A DNA stretch of 64,000 nt, taken from positions 716,641 through 780,640 of the forward strand of contig CAWFAS010000003.1 in the NCBI GenBank assembly GCA_963813895.1, given 5' to 3'. Under the pieces are notes generated by a model. That model did not search any database. It was not told the DNA's origin and saw only the letters and a program-made list of their open reading frames with translations. Shown piece after piece: positions 44,901 to 53,157 of the stretch. The stretch is from DASZWJ01 sp963813895 (lineage in GTDB: Bacteria; Pseudomonadota; Gammaproteobacteria; JAURND01). Both the position numbers and the translations under genes were made by a program. Position 1 is the first letter of the stretch. Each line of letters begins with the position of its first letter.

Positions 44901-45137
44901 ACTTTTGCTCTGACGCAAAACGCTAATAAAACGGTATTTTTTGAGGAGACTGGCCCGTGGGCGGTATTTAGGCTATTGGCAAATGGTCGCTTGCTTAGCA
45001 CTCGCAATTCACAAGTGTTCCAATTAATCTTTAATGCGAATGGGACGCCAGTAAGTTATGAGTTATTAGCTGATCAACCGATTAATCCGTTTATCCCAAT
45101 GATATTGAGTGGGTTTCGTTGTCCTGAGAAGTTATAG
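41979..45137 (+). CDS. icmF: Type IVB secretion protein IcmF
   Basis: 1052 residues. The cytoplasmic P-loop domain starts early (Walker A in VLGTEGAGKTSLLGM near residue 75, then VFIDVSGALMLPED). One membrane segment is clear (GGLLAIVCLVLVPGYFYNAR near 385-405). The long periplasmic C-terminal part ends with the IcmF/TssM carboxy domain (FFGPDGTVDQFLKQHLSAFI, ETGPWAVFRLL). I see no membrane helices before the P-loop, although many relatives have them there; no coding room exists upstream because the gene overlaps icmH. It acts with IcmH in the inner membrane. It is convergent with der, with 2 bases between the stops. Confidence 0.92.
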   Translation: MILDYVKARFKRSSHPLAIQTSSLPSHDWRIEHAAAKLSILEQSIQDALQFLKKNHKSFFYRHKLPWYLVLGTEGAGKTSLLGMSNLGLVSTNDQPLNLPHATAYCDWLFGKEAVFIDVSGALMLPEDPKNDSHLIWKKFIELLHRYRRHYRLADGLMICIDLHDFLGKNRGQRQLQIDVLRHRIQSLVKYLKSLPVYLLFTKCDRIAGFTDSFNALSPEDCQQAFGISLPLGMMQQNLAPFLEEQLNLFLRRLNEQLISRLHQEHNLEKRSRIKDFPLQLEAQKRDIINLATQLHSTKTSLGGIYFTSSQQDGIFTDGLSPLLYSFGLPAIPQISYQPQQRPFFIQQPLQKIIRNKLSIVKNIPAYLNWNNKHFYKAWGGLLAIVCLVLVPGYFYNARTLNSARNIMGQYQLPTAANSTPQQFLPSLNVLRKAVDATTRHSNPLLTLAFHQARALRSNLQNTYIEALNSQFAPLLKQTLEQQLQAATNVKPQEYFDALKAYLMLEDSAHFDANFVSQWFADYWQKTLTNNPEQQKQLNAHLAFWLKQQPVNLATDPQIVQLARQRLNSLPLSELTYVTLQESYKSTTNPERQTPSTDNPSFPIPPETEPMYLADNFTSIYQDKIPQLVQHIATGDNWVLNLTLPANITDALTEQLITSVRHLYVQRFAEFWMGELLNIQPGEFSSLAQARAFAASLNTNDSSLIPLLTLAADNLKPLAAYPEATPTLQALQQLQKMLQGSDQNRDVQKALNNLTAYLDNILQAKDSGEAALNAAKHRMHTEGKDDAISQLYMAARIAPAPLNNWLTSLGQNTWRAILETATSHINLLWLTQVMPDYNEHIKNQYPVFSNAEEETSLAQFSQFFGPDGTVDQFLKQHLSAFIDNSQLYWKWKYTEGLTLNISQKSLEMLNRAALIQKMYFSGTQKNPGVGFSIMPSDSGLMATNYVLTVDGQTINYLSDFHQNRKVTWPKQGHATFALTQNANKTVFFEETGPWAVFRLLANGRLLSTRNSQVFQLIFNANGTPVSYELLADQPINPFIPMILSGFRCPEKL

Positions 45138-45139
45138 CC

Positions 45140-46531
45140 TCATTTCTTCTTCACATGATCCATCAATCGCTTACGGCGTTTAACCTGGCGTGGCGAAAGC
45201 TCATTTTTTCGATCTTCATAAGGATTCTCGCCACTGCGCAGCTCGATTCTAATAGGTGTTCCCACTAAAGATAACTTCTCACGAAAATAATTTGCCAAGT
45301 AACGTCGATAAGATAATGGCAAGGATTGGGTCTGATTGCCGTGGATGACAATCACTGGTGGGTTAGAGCCGCCTGCGTGGGCATAGCGCAATTTAATTCT
45401 TCGGCCCATCACAGCAGGTGGTTGGTGTGAATCCACCGCTTTTGTCAACAACTCAGTGAGCTGAGGCGTGGATAATTTTCTGGTTGCGGAATTCCAGGCT
45501 TCTAAAATTGCGGGAAACAGATCACCTACACCAGAACCGTGCAAGGCAGAAATATAACGAATCCTAGCATAGGTCACAAATTTAAGACGCCGATCAATTT
45601 CTTTGCGTACTGCCGTGCGCTCTGCTTCAGGAAGACCATCCCATTTATTCACTACAATGACTAAAGCTTTACCCGAATCGATAACATAACCTAATAGATG
45701 TAAATCCTGGTCGGCAACTCCTTCACGTGCGTCAATGACAAATATCACTACATTGGACTCGGTGATAGCTTGCAACGTTTTTACTACAGAGAATTTTTCT
45801 ATACCCACTTCTACGCTGCGCTTGCGTCTGACCCCAGCCGTGTCAATCAATACATAGTCTTTGCCGCGACGCTGGAATGGCACAAAAATACTATCACGGG
45901 TAGTGCCGGGAGCATCATAAACCAATACCCGTTCTTCTCCCAGGATGCGATTAACCAGCGTAGATTTACCCGCATTAGGCCGCCCCACTATGGCAACTTT
46001 GATACCTGTAGTCTTATTTTCTGCATCGCTTACTTCCGACGTTGTAAACTTTTTTAAGGCGGCCTGCAATAACGGTTCAATCCCCAAGCCTTGAGTCGCG
46101 GCAATGGGGAATAAATTCTCCATTCCTAATGCATAAAACTCAGCACAGGCAGATTCTTTATTATTACCTTCGGCTTTATTGACGACTATATAGATAGGTT
46201 TTTGCAGAGAGCGTAACTGTTCCGCAATATGCTGGTCACCTGGCGTAAGGCCAACTCGTGCATCTACAACCCAGAACACCACATTAGCTTCAGCAATGGC
46301 AGCCCATGTTTGTTTTAGCATTAATGATTGTAGATTGGCTTCATCTTGCTCCATACCTCCAGTATCGATGACGATGAACGGGTTATTGTCCAAATTCCCT
46401 TCACCATACTGACGATCACGTGTCACACCGGGTTCATCAGCAACCAAAGCCGTGCGGGAGCGGGTCAAATAATTAAATAGAGTGGATTTGCCTACATTGG
46501 GGCGGCCGATGATTGCGATAACTGGGAGCAT
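45140..46531 (-). CDS. der: Ribosome-assembly GTPase Der (EngA)
   Basis: 463 residues from ATG 46531 (MLPVIAIIGRPNVGKS); a longer frame from 46570 runs into a repeat. Two tandem G domains: GRPNVGKSTLF with DEPGVTRDRQYG, and GRPNAGKSTLV with DAPGTTRDSIFV and NKWDG. The C-terminal KH-like domain ends in a basic tail (RQVKRRKRLMDHVKKK). It is needed for 50S subunit maturation. It is the last gene of the rodZ-hisS-yfgM-bamB-der run. Confidence 0.97.
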   Translation of the reverse strand: MLPVIAIIGRPNVGKSTLFNYLTRSRTALVADEPGVTRDRQYGEGNLDNNPFIVIDTGGMEQDEANLQSLMLKQTWAAIAEANVVFWVVDARVGLTPGDQHIAEQLRSLQKPIYIVVNKAEGNNKESACAEFYALGMENLFPIAATQGLGIEPLLQAALKKFTTSEVSDAENKTTGIKVAIVGRPNAGKSTLVNRILGEERVLVYDAPGTTRDSIFVPFQRRGKDYVLIDTAGVRRKRSVEVGIEKFSVVKTLQAITESNVVIFVIDAREGVADQDLHLLGYVIDSGKALVIVVNKWDGLPEAERTAVRKEIDRRLKFVTYARIRYISALHGSGVGDLFPAILEAWNSATRKLSTPQLTELLTKAVDSHQPPAVMGRRIKLRYAHAGGSNPPVIVIHGNQTQSLPLSYRRYLANYFREKLSLVGTPIRIELRSGENPYEDRKNELSPRQVKRRKRLMDHVKKK

Positions 46532-46560
46532 AGGAATTCTAATTTGGATGGTTGGAGGTA

Positions 46561-46653
46561 ATGGGGTCAAGTCTTGGCATTTGACATTGGCAGCGTCATT
46601 TGAAAAATCAAACTAATTCATTGCCAATGTCAAATGCCAAGACTTGACCCCAT
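46561..46653. repeat. Perfect 32-bp inverted repeat (REP/MITE-like)
   Basis: Arms 46561-46592 and 46622-46653 are perfect reverse complements. Each outer end is ATGGGGTCAAGTCTTGGC. The loop is 29 bases. It lies between bamB and der. The GGGGTCAAGTCTTG end is familiar from REP-type repeats mobilised by Y1 (IS200-like) transposases in many bacteria. Confidence 0.85.
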
Positions 46654-46668
46654 GGATGCGGCAGGACT

Positions 46669-47805
46669 TTAAACTCTATATTTCACCAATCTACCCCCAT
46701 CGGTATAAATGTACACGTTATTCCCCTGAACATAGGGGGTAACCAAAATGCCTGTTTTATCTGCTTGCGTGCGGGCAATAAAACTACCATCCGCTGTGGA
46801 TAGCCAGTGCACATAACCTTTATTGTCAGCTACCACCACCGTATTACCCATAATAGCGGGCCCAGTAGCACCACGCCCCACTAATTTATTCTGTTTCCAA
46901 ACTACCTGACCCTGGCGACGGTTGAAGGCCCAAATATTACCACTAGCGTCAGTGACATAGACATTGCGCTCATCTACCGCTAAGCCAGCATAGGAAGAAA
47001 TATCATGCTGCCATAAAACCTCTCCTGAGGTTAAACTAATCGCCGACAGTGAACCTTGATAAGTTGCAACATAGATAGTATTACCAGTTACTGCCATGGA
47101 ACCATTCACATCCACCATTTGATCGACGATGGACAATCCGTTGGGCTGAGCGACTTCATGTTTCCACAGTAGCTGTCCGCTACTGATTTGAAATACCCCT
47201 ACTTGACCGTTGGCAAAGCCAACTACCACAAGATTACCTGCCACTTGCGGCGATTGTCCGCCACGCAAAATCAAACTAGGAGTTTCTTCTTTATAATTCC
47301 ATACCGGTTGGCCAGTTTGTTTATTTAATGCATATAAATGGTCATCAATACTTTTTACTAATACGTAAGGTGACTGTGCATTAGGATTGGCCAGGATCTG
47401 ATTGCTGAGGGGGGTAGTCCACAGCACGGAGCCATTAGCGCGACTCAATGCAAGTACCTGCCCTTTTTCGTTACCTATATAAATTGCGTTGCTATCTGCA
47501 CTGACCCCAGTGGTTAAATGTTGTTTGGTATTTACACTCCAGATTAGTTTGCCACTATTGGCATCAATAGCGGTCACACTTCCTGAATAACTCGAGGTAT
47601 AAATCTGATTACCAGCCAACGTGGGGGTGAGTTTAAGGTATTCTTTTTTGATGCCCGCTCCGGCTGTGGTTGACCACGCTTGATGGACAGAAAGGCTGGG
47701 ATTAAATTGCTGTAATGGAGTGACTACTTCCTTAGGTTTTCCACTGCACGCCCCTAGCATTAATATACTTAATAATAAAGTGAATATTTTTATATGTTTT
47801 AACAT
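46669..47805 (-). CDS. bamB: Outer-membrane assembly lipoprotein BamB
   Basis: 378 residues. The signal peptide ends in the lipobox LMLGAC, with Cys20 as the lipidated residue. The rest is a PQQ/WD-type beta-propeller with repeated blade motifs (GSVTAIDANSGKLIWSVN, GQVLALSRANGSVLWTTP, GSLSAISLTSGEVLWQHD, GNIWAFNRRQGQVVWKQN). It supports the BamA outer-membrane protein insertase from the periplasmic side. It sits between yfgM and der as in most gammaproteobacteria. Confidence 0.96.
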   Translation of the reverse strand: MLKHIKIFTLLLSILMLGACSGKPKEVVTPLQQFNPSLSVHQAWSTTAGAGIKKEYLKLTPTLAGNQIYTSSYSGSVTAIDANSGKLIWSVNTKQHLTTGVSADSNAIYIGNEKGQVLALSRANGSVLWTTPLSNQILANPNAQSPYVLVKSIDDHLYALNKQTGQPVWNYKEETPSLILRGGQSPQVAGNLVVVGFANGQVGVFQISSGQLLWKHEVAQPNGLSIVDQMVDVNGSMAVTGNTIYVATYQGSLSAISLTSGEVLWQHDISSYAGLAVDERNVYVTDASGNIWAFNRRQGQVVWKQNKLVGRGATGPAIMGNTVVVADNKGYVHWLSTADGSFIARTQADKTGILVTPYVQGNNVYIYTDGGRLVKYRV

Positions 47806-47853
47806 TAATCAGCCCTTAAAGTGTAAATGCTTAATATTACCTCTCTCATGAAA

Positions 47854-48486
47854 CTATTTGGTCGGTAACTGCTCCAGCTTCATTTGTAGATCAGATTTTA
47901 ATTGGGGTAAACCTGAAATGGATTGTAGGGCAGCTTGGTATGCAACCCGGGCATCTGCAAGTTTACCTTGAGTGAGATAAACATCTCCTTTTACCTCATT
48001 AATTTCAGGCAAAAAACCTTCATCGTCAACTTTTTGTAATAACGTAAGCGCTGCGTCCGGTTTGTGCTGTGCCAATAAAACCCGTGCTGCTCGTATTCTG
48101 GCAATTTGTTGCCATGACTTACCTTTTGCATGGTCTCCTGCCCATTGTAATTTTTGCAAAGCCGTATCTAAATCGCCTTTTTCTGCAGCATTTTTTGCCT
48201 CAAATAATGCAGCCAAACTAGCATAGGGGGTTGCGCTATAGTTATTTTCCAGATCTTTGGCTAAGTCCTGAAACAGTGGGGCACTACCCGCTGTGTAGCC
48301 CGCCAGCATTTGATCGTATAATGCAGAAGCGGTTTCTGATTGCTTTATTTTGTGCTGACGCCAAAATTGGAATCCAAAACTCAGAGCCAAACCCAAAACA
48401 ATGACTATAACTAGCATCCTGCCATTGGCTTTCCACCAGGCTTTTATCGCTTCCCATTGTTCTTGGTCATTTGTGTAGTCGATCAT
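47854..48486 (-). CDS. yfgM: YfgM-like tetratricopeptide membrane protein
   Basis: 210 residues from ATG 48486 (MIDYTNDQEQWEAIKAWWKA), with GGAG upstream. The open frame runs on to 48651 only because it crosses a repeat element. A membrane segment (MLVIVIVLGLALSFGFQFWR) is followed by a periplasmic TPR_21 domain. YfgM is a periplasmic-chaperone-network protein associated with the SecYEG translocon. It lies between hisS and bamB, the conserved position. Confidence 0.9.
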   Translation of the reverse strand: MIDYTNDQEQWEAIKAWWKANGRMLVIVIVLGLALSFGFQFWRQHKIKQSETASALYDQMLAGYTAGSAPLFQDLAKDLENNYSATPYASLAALFEAKNAAEKGDLDTALQKLQWAGDHAKGKSWQQIARIRAARVLLAQHKPDAALTLLQKVDDEGFLPEINEVKGDVYLTQGKLADARVAYQAALQSISGLPQLKSDLQMKLEQLPTK

Positions 48487-48550
48487 CTTAGTTCTCCGAA
48501 AGCTATTTTCAGCTAGTTTTTGTGGGAAAGCATTGTAGCCCCTTTTCGCA

Positions 48551-48779
48551 AGGCGGCTTTGTTGAATAATTCGCTCCCATTTTTTTCGAAAAGCATTATA
48601 TCCCCTCTCCCCTTGCGGGAGAGGGTTAGGGAGAGGGGTAATACTAAGCATTTACCATTTAATTTTCACTGATGAATGCCACACCAACCCCCTCTCCCTA
48701 ACCCTCCCGCAAGGGGAGAGGGGATACAGTGCTTTCCCATAATGGGTAAAATGAATTATTCAACAACGCCCCGCAAGGC
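48551..48779. repeat. Nested inverted repeat, family with TTGTTGAATAATTC ends
   Basis: Outer arms: GTTGAATAATTCGCTCCC (48561-48578) against ATGAATTATTCAAC (48751-48764). Inner arms 48599-48638 and 48690-48727 pair almost perfectly and contain TATCCCCTCTCC and CTCCCGCAAGGGGAG-type palindromes. A second copy is at 58535-58646. It separates hisS and yfgM, and parts of it look like extra N-terminal codons of yfgM. Confidence 0.75.
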
Positions 48780-48800
48780 TGATAGATCGACACAAAATAT

Positions 48801-50129
48801 TTATTTATATTGTGTGATTACAGAATGGTTGCCACTAGAAGCTACCCCCCTCTCGCCAGCTCTCTGCCCCTCTAGTTCCCAAAAGTGCTTTATTCCTTGC
48901 ACAGGAACAATAACTTGGGGACGTTCTTCGCGTAAAAATTTCACTGAAACTGACTGTGATTGTATTTCATCCTGCCCGAGAATGAAGGCTAACCTGGCGC
49001 CACTTTTGTCAGCGCGTCGAAACTGGTTTTTAAAACTCCCGCCCCCACAATTAACCTGCAAGCGTAGCTGCGGTAATTCGCGCCGCCATTGCTCTGCCAA
49101 TATTAAACCTTGTTCTTCCGCCAATTGTCCTACTAGTATCAAATAAGCATCTGACGTATCGGTCAGTTGCAATCGGGTCTCCAAAAGCGCAACGACTCGC
49201 TCCATTCCTAAAGCAAAACCCACCGCAGGTGTTGGTTTGCCACCCAGTAATTCCACCAGAACATCATACCGACCACCCGAGCAAACAGCGCTCTGTGCGC
49301 CCAACTCGTCGGTAACCCATTCAAAGACCATGCCGCCATAATAATCCAAGCCTCTAACTAAGCGGGGATTGATCTGATAAGCAATGCCTGCCTGATCTAA
49401 TAATTGGCGTAAGGCGCTAAAATGAGTTGCAGAGTCTTCATCAAGGGAGTCAACTAATAACGGCGCTTCAGCTATTAAAGACTGCATAGCAGGGTTTTTA
49501 CTATCAAGAATGCGTAAAGGATTTGTATGGAGACGACGACGGCTATCTTCATCCAGCTGCTGTTCAAAGGCGGAAAAATACGCCACCAAACGTTCGCGAT
49601 ATTTTGCGCGGGCTACAAGTGAGCCTAATGAATTCAGTTGTAAAGTCACAGCGCCGCGTAACCTCAGCAAATCCAGAATCTTGGCGCTCATGAAAATAAT
49701 TTCCGCATCTATATCCGGTCCCGCCATACCATAGGCTTCTATCCCAAATTGATAGAATTGGCGATAACGACCTTTTTGTGGACGCTCATGACGAAACATG
49801 GGTCCAAAATACCATAGACGCTGCAGTTGATTATAAAGCAAACCATGTTCAATACAGGCTCGTACACAGCCCGCTGTACCTTCTGGCCGCAGTGTCAAGT
49901 TATCACCGTTACGGTCTGCAAAAGTATACATTTCCTTTTCAACGATATCAGTCGCGCCGCCAATACTGCGCTCAAATAAGGCGGTTTGTTCAACTAGCGG
50001 CAGGCGTATTTCTTGGTAGCCATAACTAGCAGAGACCTGGAGCAGACAATTTTCTACATGACGCCAAATAGGCGTTTCAACGGGCAATATATCCCTCATA
50101 CCACGAATGGCTTGGATATTTTGTGACAA
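48801..50129 (-). CDS. hisS: Histidyl-tRNA synthetase
   Basis: 442 residues. Class II motifs: motif 2 in LTLRPEGTAGCVRACIEHGL with FRHERPQKGRYRQFYQFGIE, the histidine-specific LVRGLDYYGGMVFEWV, and motif 3 in AVGFALGMERVVALL. The anticodon-binding domain follows. The last ~25 residues (after VPVQGIKHFWELEG) exceed the usual end and lie next to a repeat, so the original stop may have been lost to an insertion. The start is ATG 50129. Confidence 0.97.
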   Translation of the reverse strand: MSQNIQAIRGMRDILPVETPIWRHVENCLLQVSASYGYQEIRLPLVEQTALFERSIGGATDIVEKEMYTFADRNGDNLTLRPEGTAGCVRACIEHGLLYNQLQRLWYFGPMFRHERPQKGRYRQFYQFGIEAYGMAGPDIDAEIIFMSAKILDLLRLRGAVTLQLNSLGSLVARAKYRERLVAYFSAFEQQLDEDSRRRLHTNPLRILDSKNPAMQSLIAEAPLLVDSLDEDSATHFSALRQLLDQAGIAYQINPRLVRGLDYYGGMVFEWVTDELGAQSAVCSGGRYDVLVELLGGKPTPAVGFALGMERVVALLETRLQLTDTSDAYLILVGQLAEEQGLILAEQWRRELPQLRLQVNCGGGSFKNQFRRADKSGARLAFILGQDEIQSQSVSVKFLREERPQVIVPVQGIKHFWELEGQRAGERGVASSGNHSVITQYK

Positions 50130-50308
50130 GGTGTGGCCTCATTAGTGAGAGAGCTAAAAAGAGAAGTTTGTAATTATTCAGGCTAGTTTTCTCCCCTCCC
50201 CCGCTTGCGGGAGAAGGAAGAAAGCTAATATAAATTCATTTAGTGATCCTTACAGGAGTTTTTAAAGAGAACAGCAGTAAATAAATTCACTACCCCATCT
50301 CCCAGTCT

Positions 50309-51001
50309 TTATTCATTAGGGTAACTCGAAACTGTATTACCCCGAGTACGTCTCCCTGCTCGAGGATTTTCTTTAGGGGCAGGAGCAGGAGTAGCTGCAG
50401 GTGGTTCAGCAGTCACCTGCGGTTGTTGCTGGGCAGCGACAGGGGTAACCGGAGTACTTGTCATAGGGGCAGCCTGTAAGGGAATCTGACGTTCATCACC
50501 CTCAGGCGGATTCACGCCGGTAGCATCTTGTTGCGCTCCTGCTGGTTGCATAGGTTCGGCTTTATCAGCGGAATTACGGTTATGCCACCAAAATCCAGCC
50601 AGTATGACCAATACTAAAATGATTAATAAGCCAAAACTGCGCATGACTTTGTGGTTGGAATGCGCCATTTTCTCATGGATAAGCTGCGGTTTGTTAGAGA
50701 GAATGCCTGTTTGCAAGTCTTGCGATTCGAATAACGCCACCGTCTGTGTTACTTCCGCCTCGGGCATGCCCAGTGTTCGCCCATAAGAGCGCAAATAGCC
50801 ACGGGCAAAAGTACTTGATCCCATAGTGCTGTAGTCATCATTCTCAAGCTGCGCCAAACGCTGCGGAGTAAACCGGAGTTGTTTAGCCATTTCCTCAAGG
50901 CTGATCCTTTTTGCTTCCCTTATGGTACGCAGATGAGCTCCAGGCCCTTGCGCACGATTGGCTTCGGTAGCAAAAAGGTCTACGCCGTCATGTTCTGTCA
51001 T
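50309..51001 (-). CDS. rodZ: RodZ-like cytoskeletal helix-turn-helix membrane protein
   Basis: 230 residues. The N-terminal HTH (LRTIREAKRISLEEMAKQLR, FTPQRLAQLENDDYSTMGSS, then FARGYLRSYGRTLGM) is the RodZ MreB-binding signature. One membrane segment (SFGLLIILVLVILAGFWW) follows, then a Pro/Ala/Gln-rich periplasmic tail. The C-terminal DUF4115 beta domain seen in E. coli RodZ is absent, so this is a short form. It supports rod shape through MreB. The order rodZ-hisS is kept, but the usual ispG between them is missing. The gap to hisS (50130-50308) has only a CCCCGC/GCGGG hairpin. Confidence 0.88.
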   Translation of the reverse strand: MTEHDGVDLFATEANRAQGPGAHLRTIREAKRISLEEMAKQLRFTPQRLAQLENDDYSTMGSSTFARGYLRSYGRTLGMPEAEVTQTVALFESQDLQTGILSNKPQLIHEKMAHSNHKVMRSFGLLIILVLVILAGFWWHNRNSADKAEPMQPAGAQQDATGVNPPEGDERQIPLQAAPMTSTPVTPVAAQQQPQVTAEPPAATPAPAPKENPRAGRRTRGNTVSSYPNE

Positions 51002-51191
51002 AATTCTTTACTCCTCAACACTTCCAGTTTTATGGGCTATCTAATGAAGTTATTCCGACCGCGTTCATAATGAACATTTTAAACGAGTCTGTGCAAATGT
51101 TCACCCTCGGAAGCAAGAATTTTTATATCCAACTAACCGAGCCAAACCATTAGGAAGCGTTTATGTTAATAGGGTGCGCCAATAATAATGC

Positions 51192-51380
51192 CTTAGGGGT
51201 TGTGCAATAATAACTTTTCACTTTTAGTGCTTATATTAGGCTCATATTTGAATGTTTTATCCCTAAGAAAAATGTGCGCATAGTCGTTCTATGTAAGCGT
51301 TTTTCTTAGGGAGAAAGCGTTCAAAGATGAGCCTAAGATAAGTGCTAAAAGTGAAAAGTTATTATTACACAACCCCTTAG
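51192..51380. repeat. Long hairpin, MITE-like, with AGGGGTTGTG termini
   Basis: Arms of about 80 bases pair over 51192-51272 and 51297-51380. They include GGGGTTGTG-AATAATAAC, CTTTTCACTTTTAG and AGGCTCATATTTGAA blocks, with TCCCTAAGAAAAA against TTTTTCTTAGGGA next to the loop. It ends only 4 bases before the rlmN stop, between rlmN and rodZ. The terminal AGGGGTTGTG/CACAACCCCT pair recurs alone at 57002-57032. Confidence 0.85.
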
Positions 51381-51384
51381 CTCA

Positions 51385-52647
51385 CTATTCTCCAACAACC
51401 ACTGGTATAGCAACCCTGCGCCTCAGCCAGCGGTCATTACGTCGTGTGCGATCTTTAAATTTACCGACCAGCTGACCGCAAGCCGCATCTATATCTTCGC
51501 CGCGAGTTTTTCGTATAGTCACGTGAATACCATTTTTTTGTACTATACTTTGAAACTGGCGAATAACTTCACTGCTCGAACATTCATATTCGGAGAAAGG
51601 AAAGGGATTAAACGGGATTAAATTAAGTTTACAAGGCACGGTACGCAGTAAATCTGCTAACTGGTGGGCCTGGTCAGTCGTATCATTTATACCTTTGAGC
51701 ATTACGTATTCGAACGTGACCACACGTTTCGGATGGTTACTATAATACTCCCTGCATACCGTCATTAATTCTTTAATAGGGTATTTTTTATTCAATGGCA
51801 CTAGAACATTGCGCACAGCATCATTGGGAGCATGTAATGACACCGCCAATGCGGCATCACTGCATGTTTTCAAACGCTGCATAGCTGGAATAACCCCAGA
51901 AGTGCTTAAAGTGACGCGATATTTTGAAAGTCCATAGGCGAGATCTTCCATCATTAAACCCATTGCCGCTACCACATTGTCAAAATTCAATAGGGGTTCG
52001 CCCATACCCATCATGACTACATTAGTAACCACGGGTCGTTCACCTTTTTTTCCGTAAACAGCGAGGCGGCGCACCGCAATCCACAGTTGACCAATAATTT
52101 CTGCCACGGTTAGGTTACGACTGAAGCCTTGTTTGCCGGTTGAGCAAAAACTACAGTCTAAAGCACAACCTACTTGAGAAGATACGCATAAGGTGCCGCG
52201 ATTAGCCTCCGGAATGAACACCATTTCGACAGAATTACCATCCTCGAGATGCAATAACCATTTATGCGTACCATCATCAGAGATTTTTTCCCAAACTACT
52301 TTGAGCGGAACCTCAACGCAAGCGCGTGCCTGTAATTTTTCTCGCAATATTTTGCTGATATTACTCATCGCTGCGAAATCAGTCACCCCAGCCTGGTGAA
52401 TCCATTTTAAAATTTGATCACCCCGAAATGGTTTTTCTGCTAGTTCCTCGGCAAAAAAGCGCTGCATGCCGGCACGGTCTAGGTTGAGCAAATTATATTG
52501 CTCACTACTGCAGGGTCGGCCAGCATCGCCAAGTGTATTCAAAGGAGAGGACGTTGCTATTCCTCCTTGATCATTGTTCTCAGGTTTATCCTCTTCAATA
52601 CTGTGGAGGTCACGTTGATCATCTATGACTAGCGATTGATTTTCCAT
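51385..52647 (-). CDS. rlmN: 23S rRNA/tRNA adenine-C2 methyltransferase RlmN
   Basis: 420 residues. The radical-SAM cluster is CALDCSFCSTGKQGF, preceded by ETHKWLL-type and GTLCVSSQVG motifs. The methyl-carrying Cys is in the C-terminal TRGEDIDAACGQL. It methylates A2503 of 23S rRNA and A37 of some tRNAs. About 50 residues before NLLNLDRAGMQRFFAEEL exceed the typical N-terminus and are polar and low-complexity. The ATG overlaps the ndk stop by one base (TAATG), which favours the long start. The usual downstream pilF/pilW gene is absent. Confidence 0.96.
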   Translation of the reverse strand: MENQSLVIDDQRDLHSIEEDKPENNDQGGIATSSPLNTLGDAGRPCSSEQYNLLNLDRAGMQRFFAEELAEKPFRGDQILKWIHQAGVTDFAAMSNISKILREKLQARACVEVPLKVVWEKISDDGTHKWLLHLEDGNSVEMVFIPEANRGTLCVSSQVGCALDCSFCSTGKQGFSRNLTVAEIIGQLWIAVRRLAVYGKKGERPVVTNVVMMGMGEPLLNFDNVVAAMGLMMEDLAYGLSKYRVTLSTSGVIPAMQRLKTCSDAALAVSLHAPNDAVRNVLVPLNKKYPIKELMTVCREYYSNHPKRVVTFEYVMLKGINDTTDQAHQLADLLRTVPCKLNLIPFNPFPFSEYECSSSEVIRQFQSIVQKNGIHVTIRKTRGEDIDAACGQLVGKFKDRTRRNDRWLRRRVAIPVVVGE

Positions 52648-53066
52648 TAGCGACTGAAAATCTCTTCCGGCTTAAAAAAGAAATTGATTTCCCAGGCTGC
52701 GGTTTCAGGCGCATCGGAACCATGGACTGAGTTTTCATCAATGGAATCAGCAAAATCAGCACGAATAGTGCCAGCTGCAGCGTCTTTAGGATTAGTGGCG
52801 CCCATCAGTTCACGATTTTTAGCAATGGAGTTTTCGCCTTCTAATACCTGCACCAAAACTGGGCCGGAGCTGATAAACTGGACTAACCCGTTAAAAAATG
52901 GTCGTTCTTTATGCACTCCATAGAACTGTTCTGCTTGCGCTTTAGTTAAACGCAGCATCCTGGCAGCGACGATTTTTAACCCAGCTTGCTCAAAACGGCG
53001 ATTAATTTCACCAATGGCATTTTTAGCTACAGCGTCAGGTTTAATGATGGATAAAGTGCGTTCGGT
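52647..53066 (-). CDS. ndk: Nucleoside diphosphate kinase
   Basis: 139 residues from TTG 53066 (LTERTLSIIKPDAVAKN), chosen because AGGAG lies eight bases upstream and the length then fits the family. The ATG at 53099 would add 11 unconserved residues. The active site is NSVHGSDAPETAAWEINFFF with the phosphorylated His. It equalises nucleoside triphosphate pools. It is coupled to rlmN through a TAATG overlap. Confidence 0.95.
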   Translation of the reverse strand, partial: TERTLSIIKPDAVAKNAIGEINRRFEQAGLKIVAARMLRLTKAQAEQFYGVHKERPFFNGLVQFISSGPVLVQVLEGENSIAKNRELMGATNPKDAAAGTIRADFADSIDENSVHGSDAPETAAWEINFFFKPEEIFSR

Positions 53067-53157
53067 CAACTCTATTACTCCTCTTTTTATGGAGCGCAAA
53101 GATTACCAGGAATTTGTAGTAACGGCAAAGGGGGTAAGCTCTAGCCAGGCTTTAATA

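Noticed and set aside
41098..45137. Type VI secretion (TssL/TssM) reading of the icmH-icmF pair
   Set aside because: No other tss genes are present, and the overall context is Legionellales-like, where this pair belongs to Dot/Icm.
48486..48651. Extra 55 residues at the N-terminus of YfgM
   Set aside because: They are translated repeat DNA; the ATG at 48486 has a ribosome site and gives the family N-terminus.
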